A DNA stretch of 64,000 nucleotides, taken from NCBI GenBank assembly GCA_963749575.1, contig CAVVNM010000014.1, positions 248,001 through 312,000 of the forward strand. The letters are read 5' to 3'. Origin of the DNA: JAMXLO01 sp963749575. Lineage in GTDB: Bacteria; Pseudomonadota; Alphaproteobacteria; Acetobacterales; Acetobacteraceae. Positions 45,010 to 53,184 of the stretch are shown one piece after another; within the stretch, counting starts at the first letter, position 1, and the number at the start of each line of letters is the position of its first letter. A program made the position numbers and the translations under genes. The notes beneath the pieces were generated by a model that was given only the letters and a program-made list of their open reading frames with translations, was not told the origin of the DNA and made no database searches.

Positions 45010-45666
45010 TCACCGCGATGGTATCGGTCGCCGCCGCGGCACCAGCGCAGCGGTAATGACCTGACAGCCCGCCAGCTGCGACAGCACCGAAACATCCGCC
45101 TGCGTACCGCGAACCACCAGCCACCGCAGCCCTGACAGCCGGTTCAACGGCGCAAGATCGATCACCGGCGTGTTGCTGAGGTCGAGATATTGCAGTCCGG
45201 TCAGTCCCGCCAGCGACGTGACATCGCCGATCCGCGTATCGGAAAGGTCGAGGCTGCGCAGGCTGCGCAACCGTGCCAATGGCCTGGCGTCATCGATCCG
45301 GGTGCCGCCGAGATCGAGCCGCTCCAACCTGACCAGCCGATCCAACGGTGCGATGTCTGCGACCAGCGAGCCGGTCAGGAAACAGCCTTCCAACTCGGCC
45401 ATCCCGGCAAGCGCCGTCACGTCGCTGACCGCCGTGAACGACAGATGCAGCCGCAGCATCCGGGTCAGCGCCGCCAACGGCGCAATATCGTTGATGCGGG
45501 AGCGCGTCAGCACAAGGCATCGCAGTGCTGTCAGCGTGGCGAGTGGCGACAGATCGGTGATGTAGCTGCGCTCCAGCCGCAGCTCGACGATATGCGGAAT
45601 ACACCGCGGCGGCGGCAGCTCACCCGCAAGGATCAGCCGCGCGACCTCGGCCGGATCAATGCGCAC
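45010..45666 (-). CDS. leucine-rich repeat protein
   Basis: 218 residues, almost wholly made of about seven 22-residue leucine-rich repeats in register (for example LRSLDLSDTRIGDVTSLAGL and LQYLDLSNTPVIDLAPLNRL). This is the internalin-like class. No signal peptide or other domain is visible, so it is probably cytoplasmic with a binding role. The start overlaps the end of the TauD gene by 11 bases, so it is likely cotranscribed with it. Function unknown. Confidence 0.8.
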   Translation of the reverse strand: MRIDPAEVARLILAGELPPPRCIPHIVELRLERSYITDLSPLATLTALRCLVLTRSRINDIAPLAALTRMLRLHLSFTAVSDVTALAGMAELEGCFLTGSLVADIAPLDRLVRLERLDLGGTRIDDARPLARLRSLRSLDLSDTRIGDVTSLAGLTGLQYLDLSNTPVIDLAPLNRLSGLRWLVVRGTQADVSVLSQLAGCQVITAALVPRRRPIPSR

Positions 45667-46492
45667 GATGGAACGGCTTGTCGCCCTTCACCGTGACGCG
45701 GTAGCCCGAGCGCACCTGCGGGAAATAGTCCCACATCGCGATATGCTGCACGCAGCGATTGTCCCAGAACGCGACCGAATCCGGCTGCCAGCGGAACCGC
45801 ACCTGCCAGTGCGGCCGGCCGCAATGTTCGTAGAGGAAGTCGAGGATCGCCTTGCTCTCCGCCTCCGGCGCGTCCTTGATCGAATGGGTGAACACCGGGT
45901 TGACGAAGATCGCCTGCCTGCCGGTGACAGGATGCGTGCGGATCACCGGGTGCTCGGCGCGCGGAAACGCCTTCGGCCCTTCGGCGCCGATCAACCGGTT
46001 GGTGCGCGAGTAGTTCATCGATCCGTCGTGGATCGCGGTCAGGCCGGACAGGAACTTCTGCATCGGCTGCGACAGCGCATCATACGCCGCATACATGCTG
46101 GCGAAGATCGTGTCGCCGCCCACCGGCGGCACGATCTTGAGATTCAGGATCGAGCCCATCGGCGGCTCCGGATCGCACGACACATCGGAATGCCAGCGCT
46201 CGCCGGCGATGCGCTTGGAGTTGGCATCCGCGTGGACCGGCAGGATCTCCGGGTGGCCTGCGGGGCCCGGTGTATTCGGATGGATGTGCAGCTCGCCGAA
46301 CCGCCGGCCGAACGCCTTGTGCTGATCGAGCGTCAGCTGCTGGTCGCGAAACAAGATCACCTGATGCGCCATCAGCGCGTCGTGCAATTCCTGGAACTGC
46401 TGGTTGCCGAGCGGCCTGCCGAGATCGACGCCGGAAATCTCCGCGCCGATCGCCGCGGTGGCCGGCTTCACCTCGATGGTCTCGTACCGCAT
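45656..46492 (-). CDS. TauD/TfdA-family Fe(II)/2-oxoglutarate dioxygenase
   Basis: 278 residues. Begins VKPATAAIGAEISGVDLGRP; the iron site H-x-D is in ERWHSDVSCDPEPP (about H107, D109), the distal His in NRCVQHIAMWDY, and the 2-oxoglutarate Arg in the RSGYRVTVKG end. Members cleave taurine, 2,4-D or similar compounds; the substrate is not readable. The Met at 46492 has a GAGGAGC ribosome site and matches family starts. It has its own promoter candidate in the divergent gap to osmC. Confidence 0.9.
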   Translation of the reverse strand: MRYETIEVKPATAAIGAEISGVDLGRPLGNQQFQELHDALMAHQVILFRDQQLTLDQHKAFGRRFGELHIHPNTPGPAGHPEILPVHADANSKRIAGERWHSDVSCDPEPPMGSILNLKIVPPVGGDTIFASMYAAYDALSQPMQKFLSGLTAIHDGSMNYSRTNRLIGAEGPKAFPRAEHPVIRTHPVTGRQAIFVNPVFTHSIKDAPEAESKAILDFLYEHCGRPHWQVRFRWQPDSVAFWDNRCVQHIAMWDYFPQVRSGYRVTVKGDKPFHRAH

Positions 46493-46521
46493 CGGATCGC
46501 TCCTCGGCAACATTTACGTGA

Positions 46522-46550
46522 ACTATCCGCCGCAACCGGTCGATAGGCAA
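46522..46550 (-). promoter_or_regulatory. promoter candidate for the TauD-type gene
   Basis: On the minus strand: TTGCCT, exactly 17 bases, GATAGT, ending 29 bases before the ATG with GAGGAGC in between. Placement and spacing are ideal. Confidence 0.5.
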
Positions 46551-46615
46551 ATTCGTCCTACACTATTGTTCGTCTGCACCACACATGCAGAGCCTGCATC
46601 AGCGGGAGGTCCGAT

Positions 46616-47044
46616 ATGGCAATCAAGCGCCACGCCAGCGCCGAATGGCAAGGCAGCGGCAAGGATGGCAAAGGCAGCCTCGCCACCCAGAGTGCGACGC
46701 TGAAGGACACGCCGTATTCGTTCAATGCGCGCTTCGGTGACGGCAAGGGCACCAACCCCGAGGAGCTGATCGCGGCGGCACACGCCGGCTGCTTCAGCAT
46801 GGCGACGGCGTTCCAGCTCAGCGGCGCGGGCCATCCGCCCGAGCACCTGCACTGCGATGCCACGCTGACCATGGAACAGGAGGGCGCCGGCTGGAAGATC
46901 GCCGCGGTGCATCTGGTGCTGCGCGCCCGCGTGCCGGGCATCGACGCGGCGAAGTTTCAGGAACTGGCGGCGGGCGCCAAGGCGAACTGTCCGGTGTCGA
47001 AGGTGCTGAACGCGGAGATCACGCTGGACGCGAAGCTGGAGTGA
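46616..47044 (+). CDS. OsmC family peroxiredoxin-like protein
   Basis: 142 residues. The two redox cysteines of OsmC are present: AAHAGCFSMATAFQLSG and AKANCPVSKVLNA. It reduces organic hydroperoxides with thiols. The start MAIKRHASAEWQGSGKDGKG is the OsmC (not Ohr) type. GGGAGG lies upstream of the ATG. Single gene, divergent from the TauD gene. Confidence 0.93.
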   Translation: MAIKRHASAEWQGSGKDGKGSLATQSATLKDTPYSFNARFGDGKGTNPEELIAAAHAGCFSMATAFQLSGAGHPPEHLHCDATLTMEQEGAGWKIAAVHLVLRARVPGIDAAKFQELAAGAKANCPVSKVLNAEITLDAKLE

Positions 47045-47054
47045 GCGCGATCGG

Positions 47055-47555
47055 CTAAGCCGCCGTTCGAAGAAAGACGTAGTCGGCCGAGTAGGGCTCG
47101 GCATGCAGATCGCCGGCCTGCCCGCAGGTGCCGGCAAAGCTGCCGCCATTCGTGTTGATGCGCTGTACCGTCGTGACGTTCCGCAATGGCCCGTCGCCAT
47201 GTCGCTCCGCAACGTCCAGCTTCAGCCACGCGATGTCTTTCGCGCTGGCGCCGGGCGCGTTGCCTGCCACCTTGCCCAGAACGACGCTGCCGCCGATCTC
47301 CCATCGCGGCCCCGCATAGTGCCTGCCCACCGTCGCGCCGTCGTGAAACAGCGAGGCGATCGGCTCGCGAAACTGCCAGGTCTGCTGCCCGCCGGCAGCG
47401 GTTCTGCACTCATAGATCTGTGCGCCTTCGGCATGGACCTGGAGCACGACGGTCTCGCCTTTCGCGGCGATCGTATCCGGCAGTTCGGCCGCAACGGCGA
47501 GCGGTGCGGATAGCAGGAGCGCCAGTGCCGCGCCACTCCGAGGAAACGCCATCAT
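47055..47555 (-). CDS. DUF3455 exported protein
   Basis: 166 residues with a signal peptide (ALALLLSAPLAVAA). The body contains VVLQVHAEGAQIYECRTAAG, HYAGPRWEIGGSVVLGKVAG, DIAWLKLDVAERHGDGPLRN and INTNGGSFAGTCGQAGDLHA, as in DUF3455, often found in exported proteins of unknown function. It is downstream of ychF on the same strand (18 bases), possibly the end of that operon. Confidence 0.8.
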   Translation of the reverse strand: MMAFPRSGAALALLLSAPLAVAAELPDTIAAKGETVVLQVHAEGAQIYECRTAAGGQQTWQFREPIASLFHDGATVGRHYAGPRWEIGGSVVLGKVAGNAPGASAKDIAWLKLDVAERHGDGPLRNVTTVQRINTNGGSFAGTCGQAGDLHAEPYSADYVFLRTAA

Positions 47556-47573
47556 CCGGATGCTCCTGCCTGG

Positions 47574-48668
47574 CTACACGTTGAATCGAAACAGCAGCAC
47601 GTCGCCGTCCTTCACGACGTACTCCTTGCCCTCGACGCGCATCTTCCCCGCATCCTTCGCGCCGGCTTCGCCGTTGCAGGCGAGGTAGTCGTCGTAGCCG
47701 ATCGTCTCGCAGGCGATGAAGCCGCGCTCGAAGTCGCCATGGATCGCACCCGCGCCCTGCGGCGCCTTGGTACCGCGCACGATCGTCCAGGCATGCGCCT
47801 CCTTGGGACCGACGGTGAAGAAGGTCAGCAGCCCCAACAGGTCGTAGCCGGCGCGGATCACGCGATCTAGCCCGCTGTCGTGCAGTCCCAGCCCTTCCAG
47901 GAACTCGGCGCGATCGGCTTCCGCCAACTGCGCCACCTCCGCCTCGATCGCGGCCGACACGATGACGACACGCGCGCCTTCCGTGCGCGCCCGCTCCGCC
48001 ACCCGAGCGGAGAATGCATTGCCGCCCGCGGCAGCCCCCTCCTCGACATTGCAGGCATACAGGACCGGTTTCGAGGTCAGCAATTGCAGCCGCTGCACCG
48101 CCTCCGCCTGCTCCGCCGCAACCACCGACCGAACCGGCCGACCCTCACGCAGCGCGGCCACCAGCGGCTCCATCAACGCCACCGCAGCGATTGCCTCCTT
48201 GTCGCTGCCGCGGGCACGCTTCTGCGCCGCCAGCAGCCGCTTCTCCAGGCTGTCGAGGTCGGCGAGCATCAGTTCGGTTTCCACCACCTCGGCATCGCGC
48301 AGCGGATCGATGCTACCCTCGACATGTGCGATGTCCGGGTCCTCGAAGCAGCGCAGCACGTGGATGATCGCGTCCACCTCGCGGATATGCGCGAGGAACT
48401 GGTTGCCCAGGCCTTCGCCCTTGCTCGCCCCGCGCACCAGGCCGGCGATATCGACAAACTCCAGCGACGTGGGCACGATCTTCGCCGATTTGCCGATTGC
48501 CGCCAGCGTGGTCAGCCGCGCATCCGGCACCGCGACGCGGCCGACATTCGGCTCGATGGTGCAGAACGGATAGTTCGCCGCCTGTGCCGCCGCGGTCGCG
48601 GTCAGCGCATTGAACAGTGTGGACTTGCCGACGTTCGGCAGCCCGACTATGCCGCAGTTGAATCCCAT
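47574..48668 (-). CDS. ychF: YchF/Ola1-family redox-regulated ATPase
   Basis: 364 residues. The G1 loop is GLPNVGKSTLFNALTATAAA, followed by NYPFCTIEPNVGRVAVPD, the G3 DIAGLVRGASKGEGLGNQFL and the C-terminal TGS domain (FFTVGPKEAHAWTIVRGTKA and EGKEYVVKDGDVLLFRFNV). YchF binds ATP in place of GTP and modulates translation and stress responses. It sits below rplY-pth, separated from pth by an inverted repeat. Confidence 0.97.
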   Translation of the reverse strand: MGFNCGIVGLPNVGKSTLFNALTATAAAQAANYPFCTIEPNVGRVAVPDARLTTLAAIGKSAKIVPTSLEFVDIAGLVRGASKGEGLGNQFLAHIREVDAIIHVLRCFEDPDIAHVEGSIDPLRDAEVVETELMLADLDSLEKRLLAAQKRARGSDKEAIAAVALMEPLVAALREGRPVRSVVAAEQAEAVQRLQLLTSKPVLYACNVEEGAAAGGNAFSARVAERARTEGARVVIVSAAIEAEVAQLAEADRAEFLEGLGLHDSGLDRVIRAGYDLLGLLTFFTVGPKEAHAWTIVRGTKAPQGAGAIHGDFERGFIACETIGYDDYLACNGEAGAKDAGKMRVEGKEYVVKDGDVLLFRFNV

Positions 48669-48680
48669 CTAAATTTCCCG

Positions 48681-48777
48681 TTGAAACCACCGATGAACAC
48701 GGATGCACACGGATAGGTCGTGTGGCGGTGCGGTACTAAGAGCATCCGTGTTTATCCGTGTGCATCCGTGGTTTCAA
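48681..48777. repeat. CACGGA-type inverted repeat between pth and ychF
   Basis: Left part TTGAAACCACCGATGAACAC plus GGATGCACACGGATA; right part TATCCGTGTGCATCCGTGG plus TTTCAA. The outer TTGAAACCAC/GTGGTTTCAA arms and the GGATGCACACGGATA block pair, with the arms offset by an extra unit. It shares the ACACGGA core with the element at 24656. It lies entirely between the pth stop and the ychF start, so the two genes would be joined through a large hairpin if cotranscribed. Confidence 0.7.
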
Positions 48778-48782
48778 TTCTT

Positions 48783-49361
48783 CTACTTTGCTTCCCGCGC
48801 CAGCAGCGCGACCTTGGTCATGAAGTCCTCGGGCCTGCCCTGCACCAGCAGTGGCGCGGCGTCCGCCACCGCGTCGAGCAGCGGCAGCAGCCAGCCGCGG
48901 TCCTCCTTCACGAAGTCGCCCAGTACATGGCCCAGCACGCGTTCCTTCTGTCCGGGATGGCCGATGCCGAGCCGCACCCGCCAGTAGTCCTGGGTGCCGA
49001 GAATGCGGTCCATGCTGCGCAACCCGTTATGGCCGGCGGCGCCGCCACCGCGCTTCACCCGCACCTTGCCCGGCGCCAGGTCCAGTTCGTCGTGGAACGC
49101 GGTGACCGTATCGGTCGGCAGCTTGTAGAATGCCGCGGCCTGCTGCACCGACGCGCCCGACTCGTTCATGTAGGTTTGCGGCTTCAGCGCCAGGATCTTC
49201 TCGCCGGCGACGCTGCCTTCGCTGACCAGGCCCTTGAAACGTTGCCGCCACGGCGCAAAGCCATACCGGATGGCGATCGTGTCGATCGCCATGAAGCCGA
49301 TATTGTGCCGGTTCCGGGCCATCCCCGGCTCCGGATTGCCGAGGCCGACCCAGAGCAGCAT
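48783..49361 (-). CDS. pth: peptidyl-tRNA hydrolase
   Basis: 192 residues. Releases tRNA from peptidyl-tRNA lost from ribosomes. The substrate site is LLWVGLGNPEPGMARNRHNI with catalytic His near 19, then MNESGASVQQAAAFYK (Asn), HDELDLAPGKVRVKRGGGAA and GHNGLRSMDRIL, all the active-site segments. Follows rplY by 6 bases. Confidence 0.96.
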   Translation of the reverse strand: MLLWVGLGNPEPGMARNRHNIGFMAIDTIAIRYGFAPWRQRFKGLVSEGSVAGEKILALKPQTYMNESGASVQQAAAFYKLPTDTVTAFHDELDLAPGKVRVKRGGGAAGHNGLRSMDRILGTQDYWRVRLGIGHPGQKERVLGHVLGDFVKEDRGWLLPLLDAVADAAPLLVQGRPEDFMTKVALLAREAK

Positions 49362-49367
49362 GACACG

Positions 49368-50060
49368 TCAACGCCTCGGGCGGTCGCCCCCGCCGCGCGC
49401 GCCGCCGCGTGCCGGTGCCGCCGCCGCGGCCGGCGCGGCCGCCGCCGCCGGAGCCGCGACTGCCGCGGCTGTCGGTTCGGCCGAGACCTCGGCCTGCTTG
49501 GTCGGCGGCGCCACGGTCGCGACCACGAAGTTGCGGTCGATCACCGAACGGGTGTTCTCGGTGCCCTTCAGGTCCGCCCAGCGCACCGCGTCGTTGAAGT
49601 CCAGATTGGCAAGGTCGGCGGTGAACTGCTCAGGTATATGCTCTGGTTGAGTATAGACCTCGACCGTGTGGCGGATCACGTTCAGCACCCCGCCTCGCTT
49701 GAGGCCGGGACTCAGCCCATCATTGTCGAAATGCACCGGCACCGACACGCGGATCCGCTCGCCGGGCGCCAGTCGCTGGAAATCGACGTGCTCCGGCGCG
49801 TCACTGACCGGATGGAACTGCACGTCGCGGATCAGCGCCTGCGTCGCATCGCCGTTGATCTTGATCTCGTAGAGCCGCGATTGCCACCCGGGCCGATGCA
49901 GTTCGCGCAGCACCGCGCGCGGGTCCAGCGCTATCAGGCTGGGCGTCTGCCTCGCGCCGTAGATGACGCCGGGCACCTTGCCCTCTCGCCGGGTCGCCCG
50001 CGCCGCCCCCTTACCGGCTCGCGCGCGTGCCTCGGCCTCGATGGTCACGACATTGGCCAT
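49368..50060 (-). CDS. rplY: ribosomal protein bL25 (general stress protein Ctc type)
   Basis: 230 residues: the 5S-rRNA binding L25 domain (about 5-95, ARARAGKGAARATRREGKVP and GVIYGA) followed by the TL5/Ctc C-terminal domain (VPVHFDNDGLSPGLKRGGVL to about 185). It ends in an Ala/Pro-rich then Arg/Gly-rich tail of about 35 residues (PARGGARGGGDRPRR). The tail is not part of the family fold. Met 50060 begins MANVVTIEAEARAR as expected. It leads the rplY-pth-ychF run. Confidence 0.95.
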   Translation of the reverse strand: MANVVTIEAEARARAGKGAARATRREGKVPGVIYGARQTPSLIALDPRAVLRELHRPGWQSRLYEIKINGDATQALIRDVQFHPVSDAPEHVDFQRLAPGERIRVSVPVHFDNDGLSPGLKRGGVLNVIRHTVEVYTQPEHIPEQFTADLANLDFNDAVRWADLKGTENTRSVIDRNFVVATVAPPTKQAEVSAEPTAAAVAAPAAAAAPAAAAAPARGGARGGGDRPRR

Positions 50061-50162
50061 GGTCCGCTCCCGCAAATGCAAGCGCCGGCCTCCAGGGGTG
50101 CCGGCGTGGCGGGGGATGTAGCGAGGATGGCGCCCGCGGGCAAGCGGTCCGCCTCGAGGTCC

Positions 50163-50570
50163 TTAACCCACGGCGCTCTCGATGTGAGTGCGGGCGAAAT
50201 CGTCGGCTTTGAACAAGAGCCGGGCGCCATTTGCCCGGGCGCAGGCATCGGCGAAGCAATCGCCCATCGCGAATTCAGGTTCACCGATGCCAACGAAGGT
50301 GAAGTCCATGGCATCGAGGAACAGATGGACGCGAGCCCTCACTGCCGGCGCCGGGAACCTGTAGGAGCGCGCAACACCCGCCACCGTTTCCCAAGCGGAT
50401 GATGCTGAGCAGATTCGACGCGGATCAGTGCCCAGACAGACCACCCTCTCCTCGCGCGCCAATTCGGCCTCCACGGCCAGTCGGACGGCCCGCTGCTTGG
50501 TGAGACCCCGTCGCCGCGCAAGCTCGTTGACCAACCGGGTGGTCGTCTCGTCCTTGATATAGAGCGGCAT
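50163..50570 (-). pseudogene. decayed VapBC: antitoxin N-terminus joined to a truncated PIN toxin
   Basis: 135 residues in one open frame. Residues 1-42 (MPLYIKDETTTRLVNELARR, then GLTKQRAVRLAVEAELARE) are a Rv0623/VapB-type antitoxin DNA-binding region. From about residue 58 the frame reads SAWETVAGVARSYRF and FLDAMDFTFVGIGEPEFAMG, then DCFADACARANG and LLFKADDFARTHI. These line up with the middle and end of VapC. The toxin N-terminus with its first catalytic Asp and the antitoxin C-terminus are gone. A deletion within a vapBC pair explains this. Toxicity is unlikely; repressor activity might remain. Confidence 0.75.
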
Positions 50571-50596
50571 CGCACCAGGCCGGCATCGCAGCCCGC

Positions 50597-51112
50597 CTAC
50601 GCCACCCTTCGGCTAGCCAGCGCACTCGGCAACTGCGCGATCGCGTGGTCGATCAGCCGCCCATCGGCATCCGCCGTCAGCCCCTCGCCGATCACCTGCC
50701 GCGCCGCCGAAGTGGCCACCTCAACCGCGGTCAGCCGCACCTCGTCTACCGCCGCCTTCTCGGCCGAGGCGATCCGGTCCATCGCCATCTGCTCTCGCCG
50801 CCGCGCTGCGGCTTCAGCCTCCGCGGCGGCGGCGGCGGCAACCCGGCCGGCCTCCACCTTGGCGCCCTCGATCAGCGCCTGTGCCTCGCGCAGCGCCTCG
50901 GCCCGCCGGGTCTCGGCGTCGCGCAGCATCGCCTCGGCCTCCTGGCGCAGCCGCGCAGCCTCGTCCAGTTCCGCCCGCACCTTGGCCGCGCGGTCGTCCA
51001 GCATCGCCGCCAGCGCCGACCACAGCTTATGCCCGAAAATCGCGAAGAACAGGATGAACGCGATGATCACCCAGTTGCGGGGTTCGGCGAAGAAGCCCGG
51101 TTCCTCGTGCAT
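50597..51112 (-). CDS. atpF: ATP synthase Fo subunit b
   Basis: 171 residues. A short N-terminus, one membrane helix (NWVIIAFILFFAIFGHKLW, about 13-31), then a long alanine/glutamate/arginine-rich helix forming the peripheral stalk. It pairs with b' encoded just upstream. The gene follows atpF' by 12 bases and closes the Fo operon in this window; the F1 genes are elsewhere, as usual for Rhodospirillales. Confidence 0.94.
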   Translation of the reverse strand: MHEEPGFFAEPRNWVIIAFILFFAIFGHKLWSALAAMLDDRAAKVRAELDEAARLRQEAEAMLRDAETRRAEALREAQALIEGAKVEAGRVAAAAAAEAEAAARRREQMAMDRIASAEKAAVDEVRLTAVEVATSAARQVIGEGLTADADGRLIDHAIAQLPSALASRRVA

Positions 51113-51124
51113 GGTACCGCCCCC

Positions 51125-51778
51125 TCAGCCGATCCGGCGCGCGGCCAGCGCCGCACCGATCGCGCCGTCCAATCGACCCTGATCGGGCGGCGCGCCGGTC
51201 AGCCGGCCGATCACGGTGGCCGCCGTCTCGGTCGCCACCTCGCGCAGCGCGCGCAATGCCGCAGTGCGCGCCGCGTGGATCTGCGCCTCGGCTTCATGCA
51301 ACTGCCGCTCCAGCCGCTCGTTCAGCGCCGCGATCCGCCCCGCCGCTTCCTGGTTCGCCACCTCGAGCGCCGCGTTGATCGCCGCCTGCGCTTCGGCTCG
51401 CGCGCGCGCCGTTGCCTCCGCCACCTCCTTCGCCGCAGCATCGGAGCGCGACTTGGACGCCTGCGCAGTCGCCAGGTCGGCGGCGATGTGCCGCGCGCGC
51501 TGTTCGAGCACCTCGCCCACCCTCGGCAGGCCGATGCGCGCAAGCAGCACATACAGCACCGCGAAGATGATCGCGCCCCACACCACCTGGCTGGTGGTGA
51601 GCGGATTGGCGAAGTCGAGCTGCGGCATGCCCTCCGCCCGCGCGGCAGCCGGCAGCAGCAGTGCGGCGAACAGCGCCCACACAAATCCGTCATTCCCGCG
51701 CAAGCGGGAACCCAGGCGAAGCACCGCGCAAGCTGCCCCTGGATCCCCGCTTGCGCGGGGATGACGATCTTGGCGCAT
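51125..51778 (-). CDS. atpF': ATP synthase Fo subunit b', with repeat-derived N-terminus
   Basis: 217 residues if started at the ATG overlapping the atpE stop (TGATG). The first ~30 codons lie in a 77 bp intergenic-type inverted repeat and read DRHPRASGDPGAACAVL and GSRLRGND. The normal b' sequence begins only at about residue 34 (WALFAALLLPAAARAEGMPQ), followed by the membrane helix WGAIIFAVLYVLLARIG and a stalk coiled coil. A GTG at 51682 would give a 185-residue protein with a signal-like start typical of b'. I cannot tell which start is used. Confidence 0.88.
   Translation of the reverse strand: MRQDRHPRASGDPGAACAVLRLGSRLRGNDGFVWALFAALLLPAAARAEGMPQLDFANPLTTSQVVWGAIIFAVLYVLLARIGLPRVGEVLEQRARHIAADLATAQASKSRSDAAAKEVAEATARARAEAQAAINAALEVANQEAAGRIAALNERLERQLHEAEAQIHAARTAALRALREVATETAATVIGRLTGAPPDQGRLDGAIGAALAARRIG
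51689..51765. repeat. 77 bp GTCATTCCCGC inverted repeat at the atpE/atpF' junction
   Basis: It starts GTCATTCCCGCGCAAGCGGG and ends CCGCTTGCGCGGGGATGAC. Same family and length as the element at 62864-62940 and the inner one near 9916. Here it is open in the reading frame of atpF'. Confidence 0.85.
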
Positions 51779-52002
51779 CAGACGAACAGGATGATGAACG
51801 CGATCACCAGCGCGTACAGCGCGACCGCCTCGGTCAGCGCGAACCCGAGAATGGCGAGGCCGAACACGCGCTCGCGCGCCGCCGGGTTGCGCGCCACGCT
51901 GCTCACCAGGGCGGCGAAGATGTAGCCGATGCCGACGCCGACGCCCGACAGCGCAATCACGGCGATGCCCGCGCCGATGGCCTTTGCGGAAGCGAGATCC
52001 AT
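51778..52002 (-). CDS. atpE: ATP synthase Fo subunit c
   Basis: 74 residues, two membrane helices (AIGAGIAVIALSGVGVGIGY and LGFALTEAVALYALVIAFII). The ion-binding carboxylate is the Glu in ALTEAVALYAL (residue 58 or so), normal for proton-driven c rings. The loop ARNPAARERVFG is typical of alphaproteobacteria. It forms the rotor ring. Its stop overlaps the first possible atpF' start. Confidence 0.96.
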   Translation of the reverse strand: MDLASAKAIGAGIAVIALSGVGVGIGYIFAALVSSVARNPAARERVFGLAILGFALTEAVALYALVIAFIILFV

Positions 52003-52020
52003 GTTCGAGATTCCTTTTGG

Positions 52021-52773
52021 TTAGTGGAGATGCACCGCGTCGTGCAGATAGATGCAGGTGAGCACGGCAAACACGTAGGCCTGCAAGGTCGCCACCAGCA
52101 GCTCGAAGCCGATCAGCGCCACGTTCACCGACAGCGAGAAAGCGGCCGGGATCCAGAAGATCACCCCGGCGGCGCCCAGCATCACCACGAAGGCGCCGAA
52201 CACCTCCAGCATCACGTGGCCGGCCATCATGTTGGCGAACAGCCGCACCGACAGCGAGATCAGCCGTGAGACGTAGGACAGCACCTCGATCGGCACCAGC
52301 AGCGGCAACAGCACCGCCGGGACGCCCTGCGGCACGAAGTAGCTGAAGAAATGCCAGCCATGGAGGCGAAGCCCCACCACCGTCACCAGCCCGACCACGA
52401 ACACCGTCAGCGCCAAGGTCACCGCGATGTGGCTGGTGAAGGTGAAGAACAGCGGGAACACGCCCAGCAGGTTGCCGAACAGGATGAAGAAGAACAGCGT
52501 GAACACGAACGGGAAGAACGCGCGGCCTTCCGGGCCGATGGTCTCGGTACACATCCCGAGCACGGTCTCGTATGCCATCTCCGCGGCCGCCTGCAGCCGC
52601 CCCGGCACCATCGCGCGCGGCCGCATCCCCAGCCACAGCAAACCGAAGGTCAGCAGGCCGGCGACGACCATCATCAGGTTGGCCTGGGTGAAGTTCACCG
52701 AGGCGCCGATACGGCCCAGCGCGGGATGCAACTGGAACTGGCCCAGCGCGTCGATCGATCCTCCGGCCGCCAC
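52021..52773 (-). CDS. atpB: ATP synthase Fo subunit a
   Basis: 250 residues with about five to six membrane helices. The essential Arg is in ISLSVRLFANMMAGHVMLEV (helix 4), and ALIGFELLVATLQAYVFAVL is the last helix. It forms the proton half-channels beside the c ring. GTG start touching the stop of atpI, showing coupling. Confidence 0.95.
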   Translation of the reverse strand: MAAGGSIDALGQFQLHPALGRIGASVNFTQANLMMVVAGLLTFGLLWLGMRPRAMVPGRLQAAAEMAYETVLGMCTETIGPEGRAFFPFVFTLFFFILFGNLLGVFPLFFTFTSHIAVTLALTVFVVGLVTVVGLRLHGWHFFSYFVPQGVPAVLLPLLVPIEVLSYVSRLISLSVRLFANMMAGHVMLEVFGAFVVMLGAAGVIFWIPAAFSLSVNVALIGFELLVATLQAYVFAVLTCIYLHDAVHLH

Positions 52774-53120
52774 TATCGTCCCCCGTCCTGGACCTTCGGT
52801 CCTCGTGTCGGTCGTGGCGCGAACAGGCGCCAGACATTGAGTATCCCAGCCGCGCCGCCCAGCAGGACGAACACCGCAATGAAGATGGGCTTGCCGCCGA
52901 ACAGATATCCCAGCCCCCAGCCGATGGCGACCGCCACGACCAGGGCCGAGACCAACTCGGCGCCCACCCGCAGGCCGATCCCCCAGGGACTCATGCCGCC
53001 CATGTCACCGGAATCCCGGGCTGACAAAGGCGGCGGGGCATCGAGCCCCTGCCTGCCGCGGGCGGCTTTCAGCCTCTCCTCGAAGGAGGGAGGCTCGTCC
53101 TCGCCCGGTTCCTCGCTCAT
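52773..53120 (-). CDS. atpI: AtpI/AtpZ-family protein
   Basis: 115 residues. An N-terminal polar part precedes two membrane helices (VGAELVSALVVAVAIGWGLG and IFIAVFVLLGGAAGILNVW), as in AtpI, which helps assemble the c ring or supply magnesium. It heads the atpI-B-E-F'-F operon. Confidence 0.88.
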   Translation of the reverse strand: MSEEPGEDEPPSFEERLKAARGRQGLDAPPPLSARDSGDMGGMSPWGIGLRVGAELVSALVVAVAIGWGLGYLFGGKPIFIAVFVLLGGAAGILNVWRLFAPRPTRGPKVQDGGR

Positions 53121-53184
53121 GTCCGCTCCTGGCAGGATGCCCCGCCGGAAGGCGGGGGCTTGCTACAGTTGGGGTCGGACAGTG

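Noticed and set aside
53140..53157. CCCGCC/GGCGGG hairpin between atpI and the TPR gene as a terminator
   Set aside because: Short stem with no following U-run on either strand; not enough to call.
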